From Bacillota bacterium (GTDB lineage: Bacteria > Bacillota_A > Clostridia > Lachnospirales > Lachnospiraceae): a stretch of 27,251 bases of DNA. The notes beneath the pieces were generated by a model, which was given only the letters and a program-made list of their open reading frames with translations, was not told the origin of the DNA and made no database searches. A program made the translations under genes and the position numbers. Shown here in pieces: positions 23,190 to 27,251 of this stretch (within the stretch, counting starts at the first letter, position 1; each line of letters opens with the position of its first letter). The DNA lies in assembly GCA_023443925.1 (NCBI GenBank), contig JAEZSL010000350.1, positions 1 through 27,251 of the forward strand, read 5' to 3'.

Positions 23190-24485
23190 ATGGATGGTAA
23201 GAAGGATAGTAGATTACTAAAAAGAATCAAGACTACAAAAAAAATCAAAACTGCAAAAAATATCAAGACTGCAAAAAATATCAAAACTGCAAAAAGCATC
23301 AACACTTTAAAAAAAATCAGATGGATACTGTTTACAATTACCGGTGCAGCCGGCATACTCTTTCTTGTATTGCTTTGTATAAGCGGTATTTTTATTAAAG
23401 CCAGGTATACAAAACCATGGGAAAAGGAATATGCCAAGAGCTTTACGGATGCCCGGGTGCAGCTTTTGGCATATGGGCTTCTGGCGGCCAACGGCCACAA
23501 TATGCAGCCTTGGAGGATTAAGCTTGACAAAACAGACAGCTGGGTGTTTTACCTCTATGCAGACAGCCGAAGATTTACGAAGGAAGTCGATCCTTATGCC
23601 AGACAGATGATGATCAGCCAGGGTACATTTTTGGAGTATGTTATGGCAGGCGGGGAGCAAACGGGATATAAAACCCAGATTGAACTGTTTCCGGAAGGAA
23701 GTTATGAGGAAGGTAAACTTACTGCAAGTATGGATAATATACCGGTTGCCAAAGTAACTTTGACCGTAACAAGTCCGGTAGATAATGAGCTGTTTGATGC
23801 CATGTATTTACCTGATACCAACCGGTCAGCCTATCAGACCACAACATTATCGGAAACGGATAAAAGTAAGCTGATGGAAACCAATACGGATACAGATTTG
23901 TCATTGGAGATAATAGAAGATGACAGGAATATGGTGAAACTCAGAGAAATAGCCATGAAAGGCATAGGGATTGAAGCCGGTACAGAGCGAGTTATGAAAG
24001 AAACGGAGATTATCTTCCGTCCCAACGAATATGTGAAAAACAAATACCGATATGGGTTTTCTGTTGAAGGGCAGGGAAGCAGCGGGTTAATGAAACATCT
24101 GATGCAGGGGCTGGTAACCATATTTCCTTCTATGAATCAGGGCAAGGCTTCGGCGGATTTATTTGTAAAAGCCGGTCAGGCATCAGTGGAGCATACACCT
24201 GCTTTCCTGTTGATAAAATCCAGAGATAACAGCCGCATTAATCAGATTAAAAGCGGTATGCTCTACAGCCGGTTAATTTTAAATGCACATAATCTGGGAT
24301 TGGTCGTGCAGCCTCTCAGCCAGCCATTGGAGGAATACCCGGAGATGAAAAACGTTTATGACGAAATCCACCGGGAATATGCGCAAAACGGTGATACCAT
24401 CCAAATGCTGGTCCGTATCGGAAAACCGACAAAAGAAGCGCCTCTTAGTATGAGACAGGATGTAATGGACTTAATTATGGAATAG
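23190..24485 (+). CDS. Acg/nitroreductase-like membrane-anchored flavoprotein
   Basis: A 431-residue protein with a short basic N-terminus, one membrane helix (about 45-69) and a nitroreductase-fold domain (about 90-420). The motif LAANGHNMQPWRIKL is the FMN-contacting nitroreductase signature, and MLVRIGKPTKEAPLSMRQ near the end is typical of the Acg-type nitroreductase-like branch, with QPL...LGLVVQPL as a further match. Members bind FMN; whether this one is a reductase or a flavin-storing protein is open. Residues 13-42 are five 6-residue repeats (IKTAKN type) encoded by an 18-bp DNA repeat. AGGGGG at 7 nt sets the start. It probably forms an operon with the TetR gene upstream. Confidence 0.78.
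   Translation: MDGKKDSRLLKRIKTTKKIKTAKNIKTAKNIKTAKSINTLKKIRWILFTITGAAGILFLVLLCISGIFIKARYTKPWEKEYAKSFTDARVQLLAYGLLAANGHNMQPWRIKLDKTDSWVFYLYADSRRFTKEVDPYARQMMISQGTFLEYVMAGGEQTGYKTQIELFPEGSYEEGKLTASMDNIPVAKVTLTVTSPVDNELFDAMYLPDTNRSAYQTTTLSETDKSKLMETNTDTDLSLEIIEDDRNMVKLREIAMKGIGIEAGTERVMKETEIIFRPNEYVKNKYRYGFSVEGQGSSGLMKHLMQGLVTIFPSMNQGKASADLFVKAGQASVEHTPAFLLIKSRDNSRINQIKSGMLYSRLILNAHNLGLVVQPLSQPLEEYPEMKNVYDEIHREYAQNGDTIQMLVRIGKPTKEAPLSMRQDVMDLIME
23226..23315 (+). repeat. 18-bp in-frame tandem repeat in the flavoprotein gene
   Basis: Five 18-bp units of the form ATCAARACTGCAAAAAAT encode IKTTKK, IKTAKN, IKTAKN, IKTAKS and INTLKK, a lysine-rich stretch before the membrane helix. Being in frame, copy changes would alter only tail length. 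Confidence 0.85.
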
Positions 24486-24555
24486 CGAAACGTATTATTC
24501 TCCTGTAAGCATTAGAATCAGCATACTATATGTACCAGGAATAGAAAGAAAATAA

Positions 24556-24604
24556 AAAAAGGAATCCATATACTATAACGGCTTTGGTATACGGATTCCT
24601 TTCT
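24556..24604. terminator. Bidirectional terminator
   Basis: AAAGGAATCCATATAC (24558-24573) pairs with GTATACGGATTCCTTT (24587-24602) with one mismatch. The left side is A-rich and the right side T-rich, so it can end the flavoprotein transcript and the minus-strand TetR operon. Confidence 0.8.
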
Positions 24605-24671
24605 AAAAGGTAAGTATGCTCTAATATTATTACTATAAAAACGGTATATAATACAATATGAATTAAATTTA

Positions 24672-24860
24672 TTATAAGGTAATTTTACAACCCATCTCAT
24701 ATATCTTTTTAGAGCCGAGGTGTCTTCTTTTACGTAAATATTTGATTGAACACACACCATATACGTCAATTATATACATCTGTGTATATTTACATATTTC
24801 TTGTAAAAAGGAGGTATTACCGTTTTTTCTTGGACTTCCCTGTAATGCTGATAATTTCAT
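24672..24860 (-). pseudogene. Remnant of a flavodoxin-like NAD(P)H oxidoreductase
   Basis: The frame starts MKLSALQGSPRKNGNTSFLQEI, the FMN-phosphate-binding start of flavodoxin-like/NADPH-dependent FMN reductases (GSPRxNGNT). It then passes into VCSIKYLRKRRHLGSKKIYEMGCKI, which looks like the C-terminal end of that family. Total length is 62 residues where about 180-200 are usual, so the middle seems lost by an internal deletion. Its ATG begins 4 nt past the TGA of the TetR gene, so it was the second gene of that operon. It is unlikely to fold into an active enzyme. Confidence 0.65.
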
Positions 24861-24863
24861 CAA

Positions 24864-25502
24864 TCATTTCTCGTATTTAACCGGTACACTTACATCCTCT
24901 TTTGTAAGCAGATATAAAAGCATGCTAACAGCCTCGGAAATCATAATATCATAATCAATGGATTCCTGCTTAAAATATGCAATCTCATGGCATAAATCTT
25001 CAATTACATGATAAGCCAGAGTCGTCTTTTCCTCGGCATGGACCGGATAAAAACCGTGTTGTCCCATTAGAAAGACCAGCTGTTTGACCAGTCTTGCCTT
25101 GAAATTCTTAAAATAATCAGCCACATCCTGGTCCAGATGAGACATTGCCAGCATTTCTTCGTGGGCTTCTCTGGTTATGGTATGGGAATGTATAGCGATT
25201 TGAATCACATTGTACAGCAGAATATTTAAATCCATGGAAGTATCCAGCTTATCCAGTTCCTTAAATATTCCCCTCATAATATCTTCGGAGTAAAGATCTA
25301 AAATGTCCATAAAAATACTTTTTTTATCTTTATAATAACTATAAACGCTGCCGGTGGCAACACCCGCACGTTTGGCTATTTCTGCGGTATTGGTATTGTG
25401 GTAGCCCTTCTCACAAAAGATCTCATAACCGGCTCTTACTATTTTCTCTTTTTTCTCTATGGAACGCTGTTGCCTGGGTATGCGGACTTCAGATTTGCTC
25501 AT
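24864..25502 (-). CDS. TetR/AcrR family transcriptional regulator
   Basis: A 212-residue repressor with an N-terminal helix-turn-helix (KEKIVRAGYEIFCEKGYHNTNTAEIAKRAGVATGSVYSYYKDKKSIFMDIL, residues ~18-67) and a helical ligand domain with LHLDQD/YFKNF-like helices and no known ligand. AAGGAGATG fixes the start at 25502. It heads a two-gene unit whose second gene, a flavodoxin-like reductase, is now a remnant, so the regulator may now control distant genes only or itself. It is unlike the TetR protein at 22.5 kb except in the fold. Confidence 0.94.
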   Translation of the reverse strand: MSKSEVRIPRQQRSIEKKEKIVRAGYEIFCEKGYHNTNTAEIAKRAGVATGSVYSYYKDKKSIFMDILDLYSEDIMRGIFKELDKLDTSMDLNILLYNVIQIAIHSHTITREAHEEMLAMSHLDQDVADYFKNFKARLVKQLVFLMGQHGFYPVHAEEKTTLAYHVIEDLCHEIAYFKQESIDYDIMISEAVSMLLYLLTKEDVSVPVKYEK

Positions 25503-25525
25503 AAATTCATCTCCTTAATAGTTGT

Positions 25526-25554
25526 ATTATAAATGAATTCAAAAATACAGTCAA
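25526..25554 (-). promoter_or_regulatory. Promoter of the second TetR gene
   Basis: Minus strand TTGACT (25549-25554), 17 bp, consensus TATAAT (25526-25531). The spacer contains the palindrome TGAATTCA, a small candidate operator. Confidence 0.7.
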
Positions 25555-25621
25555 GAAACAGGAATTGTCTGGTGCTGCTTAATCTGGCTGAACTTTCAGA
25601 TTATCAAAAAGAAGGCAATTC

Positions 25622-25849
25622 CATGTTTTAGAAGTTAAATTGGTCATAAAAAGTTATAGAGAAAACGGTAATAAAACTGCCGTCTTAAATCAGATATCCA
25701 CTTCCCTGGAGAAAGGTAAAATTTATATGCAGCTTACCACCTGAAAAATAGCAGGTAACCGGAAATATATTGAAATTTTACAGCAGTATAGTAAGATAGT
25801 AATAGGAATCAGAGCGGTCTATGATAAGGCTTTATCGCACTTACTATAG
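25622..25849 (+). pseudogene. Possible decayed gene of unknown origin
   Basis: A plus-strand frame of 75 codons reads like protein (VIKSYRENGNKTAVLNQI, then KIAGNRKYIEILQQYSKIV) but holds one TGA (25742-25744) and no start with a ribosome binding site. No family is recognised. Confidence 0.3.
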
Positions 25850-25868
25850 TTTTGGGGGAAGCAGGTAC

Positions 25869-26012
25869 AGGGTTATACAGGAATTGTGATTCATTCCAGA
25901 ATTGTTATTTGTTCCGGAAGTGTTATTTATTCCTGAATTGATCCTTATTCCTGAATTGTTATTTATTCCGGAATTATAATTTATTCCGGAATTGTAATTT
26001 ATTCCTGATAAC
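25869..26012. repeat. 18-bp tandem repeat, about eight copies, before the LytTR operon
   Basis: Units of the form TTATTTATTCCGGAATTG repeat at exact 18-bp steps (25887, 25905, 25923, 25941, 25959, 25977, 25995, with a diverged copy at 25869). The array ends 48 bp before the LytTR start. Each unit contains the palindrome ATTCCGGAAT or a one-base variant. This is the only recognisable feature in that stretch upstream of the operon. Confidence 0.9.
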
Positions 26013-26060
26013 AGACCGCCTGCTTAAAGCCTTTTATCAGGAACTACGGGAGGGCAGCAT

Positions 26061-26498
26061 TTGAAAATAAATATCATAAAATCGAAGGATACCAGTGAGA
26101 CAGAAATTACCATCAAGTGCGCTGAGGTAAATGGTGAAATTGAAAGACTGATATCCGGTATTCAGCTCCACAACCACACCATAGCTGGGAAATCAGAAGG
26201 GAAAACCTGTTTTCTGAAGCTGGAGGATATCCATTATATAGATACGGTGGATGAGAAAGTTTTTATCTATACCTGCGATAAAGTTTATGAGACCGGCTTA
26301 CGACTGTATGAGATTGAAGAAAAGTATGCGGATACCAGCATAATCCGAATCAGTAAATCTGCTATTTTAAACTTGATGAAGGTGGAGCAGGTTACGCCGA
26401 TGCTAAACGGAAGAATTAAAGCCAGCCTGCAAAACGGGGAATCCATAATTATCTCAAGACAGTATATCCGCAGCTTTAAAACGAAATTAGGGATATAG
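26061..26498 (+). CDS. LytTR-domain DNA-binding regulator
   Basis: A 145-residue regulator whose C-terminal part (residues ~50-143, FLKLEDIHYIDTVDEKVFIYT...IIRISKSAILNLMKVEQVTPMLNGRIKASLQNGESIIISRQYIRSFK) is a full LytTR DNA-binding domain. The N-terminal 45 residues are short and not a receiver domain, so it is not a classical response regulator. It starts at TTG with GGGAGGG at 6 nt. It is followed by a DUF3021 membrane protein and an ABC transporter, the usual LytTR-DUF3021 arrangement, which is like the LytTR regulatory systems in which a membrane partner restrains the regulator (family knowledge). It probably controls its own operon. Confidence 0.92.
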   Translation: MKINIIKSKDTSETEITIKCAEVNGEIERLISGIQLHNHTIAGKSEGKTCFLKLEDIHYIDTVDEKVFIYTCDKVYETGLRLYEIEEKYADTSIIRISKSAILNLMKVEQVTPMLNGRIKASLQNGESIIISRQYIRSFKTKLGI

Positions 26499-26583
26499 AG
26501 ATAACTTATATAATCGGATGCTGACTAAAGTAAAATAAAAATCTGATAGGAACGCCTTTAAAAGCGGGCAGATGGGAGCAGGA

Positions 26584-27033
26584 ATGAAAAGAGCTGTAAT
26601 TAATTTTTTTGCAGGTTTGGTAATATCATATACAATTGAAGTACTGGTAATGACATTAGCTATTATACTTACCGGTGAATCCAGTGTGCCGGTATTTATG
26701 CTGATGGAAGGCTTTGCACTGGCAGTGTGCTGTTCCCTTATCGGGGCGTTTTTTTCTGCCGACCGGCTAGGCTTCCTTCTTCAGGCAGTACTTACCTATA
26801 TCTCTTCTTTTGCAGTAATTATGATATTCTGTTTTATGTTTAAGTGGTATGAATTGGGACCGGATATTTTAAGAGGAAAATCTTTTTTTGGAATCATTAT
26901 TGGCTTATTTACTGCTGGATACATCATAACAATGTTAATCAGAATGTCATTTCAGAAGAAAAGTATGAAACAAATGAATGAAAAATTAATGGAATATAAA
27001 GAGAAGCATAAAAAGCGGAAGGAGACGGAGTAG
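26584..27033 (+). CDS. DUF3021 family membrane protein
   Basis: A 149-residue protein with four membrane helices (VINFFAGLVISYTIEVLVMTLAII; VPVFMLMEGFALAVCCSLIGAFF; LLQAVLTYISSFAVIMIFCFMF; FFGIIIGLFTAGYIITMLIRM) and a charged lysine/glutamate-rich C-terminal tail in the cytoplasm. This is the DUF3021 family, regularly encoded with LytTR regulators, where it is thought to hold or inhibit the regulator. ATG 26584 has GGGAG at 5 nt, and an in-frame ATG at 26572 has a weaker site. It ends one base before the next ATG. Confidence 0.9.
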   Translation: MKRAVINFFAGLVISYTIEVLVMTLAIILTGESSVPVFMLMEGFALAVCCSLIGAFFSADRLGFLLQAVLTYISSFAVIMIFCFMFKWYELGPDILRGKSFFGIIIGLFTAGYIITMLIRMSFQKKSMKQMNEKLMEYKEKHKKRKETE

Positions 27034-27034
27034 T

Positions 27035-27251
27035 ATGCCGGTAATATTAAGTGTAGAAAATCTGATAAAAAGTTATGGCGGCAGGGAAGTACTTCATGGA
27101 ATATCCTTTGAGGTGGAAAAGGGAGAAATCTTTGCACTTCTTGGTATCAACGGAGCCGGTAAAACCACTACATTGGAATGTATTGAAGGATTAAAAAGGT
27201 ACGACAGCGGAGAAATACGGTTTCATCAGGACTTTGAAAACCGGAAAAAGC
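27035..27251 (+). CDS. ABC transporter ATP-binding protein (partial, 3' end beyond window)
   Basis: The first 72 codons of an ABC ATPase: the A-loop region SYGGREVLHGISFEVEKGEIFALLG and Walker A GINGAGKTTT (37-46), followed by TLECIEGLKRYDSGEI. This style (drug/antibiotic-type exporter ATPase, CcmA/DrrA-like) fits a LytTR-controlled exporter. The start follows GGAGACGGAG and lies one base after the DUF3021 stop. The gene is truncated only by the end of the window. Confidence 0.93.
   Translation, partial: MPVILSVENLIKSYGGREVLHGISFEVEKGEIFALLGINGAGKTTTLECIEGLKRYDSGEIRFHQDFENRKK

Noticed and set aside
25869..26012. CRISPR array
   Set aside because: Contiguous 18-bp units without unique spacers and without cas genes.
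25869..26012. Gene for a GINxNS repeat protein on the minus strand
   Set aside because: The open frame follows from an 18-bp period divisible by three. It has no start codon with a ribosome binding site, and plus-strand frames are periodic in the same way.

Overview
This AT-rich window has strong AGGAGG-type ribosome binding sites, many rho-independent terminators and gene families typical of anaerobic Clostridia. The families include PcrA, YerC/TrpR-like, DUF1836, ECF sigma with a DUF4179-type anti-sigma, an aldo/keto reductase with a ferredoxin tail, and LytTR-DUF3021. The best guess is a chromosomal segment of a Lachnospiraceae-like Firmicute. This is inferred from gene content and style, not from a marker gene. 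I see no rRNA, tRNA, CRISPR array, complete insertion sequence or phage.

Layout. 0-4 kb: housekeeping DNA repair and regulation, with pcrA (-), a DUF1836 regulator (+) and yerC (-). 4-5.5 kb: a possible structured RNA, then a tightly coupled pair of unrecognised genes. 5.7-7.6 kb: a divergent redox pair, an FMN-binding lipoprotein (-) and an aldo/keto reductase with two [4Fe-4S] motifs (+). 7.9-10.1 kb: an ECF sigma factor and its membrane anti-sigma factor, overlapping by 11 bp. 10.3-11.8 kb: a decayed strip holding a short tandem repeat, a transposase-like 5' remnant, a small lipoprotein and an internally deleted UvrD-type helicase remnant. 11.8-13.3 kb: an APH-type phosphotransferase and a Nudix hydrolase. 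13.5-16.7 kb: an AraC/GyrI-like regulator followed by an MFS transporter (-), divergent from a nucleotidyltransferase (+). Both promoters appear to share one palindrome. 17-19.9 kb: a UvrA-family protein with a modified first zinc module. 20-21.9 kb: a possible 23-aa ORF on the minus strand and an unusual amidase. 22-24.5 kb: a TetR regulator and an Acg/nitroreductase-like membrane-anchored flavoprotein. 24.7-25.5 kb: a second TetR gene followed by the remnant of a flavodoxin-like reductase. 26-27.25 kb: a LytTR regulator, a DUF3021 membrane protein and the start of an ABC transporter ATPase, cut by the window end.

How the genes work together. Much of the window is small self-contained regulatory modules, each a sensor or regulator plus an effector: sigma/anti-sigma, AraC/MFS, TetR/flavoprotein, TetR/reductase remnant and LytTR/DUF3021/ABC. 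Several have readable promoters with palindromes placed on or between the -35 and -10 boxes. Two themes run through the intergenic DNA. One is short perfect-period tandem repeats (35, 17, 12 and 18 bp, plus an 18-bp repeat inside a gene). The other is decayed genes, two of which look like internal deletions joining the two ends of a gene. The least explained pieces are the 4.58-5.48 kb gene pair, the 18-bp repeat array before the LytTR operon, and the promoter with operator at 22.12-22.17 kb that now faces only decayed sequence before the TetR gene.
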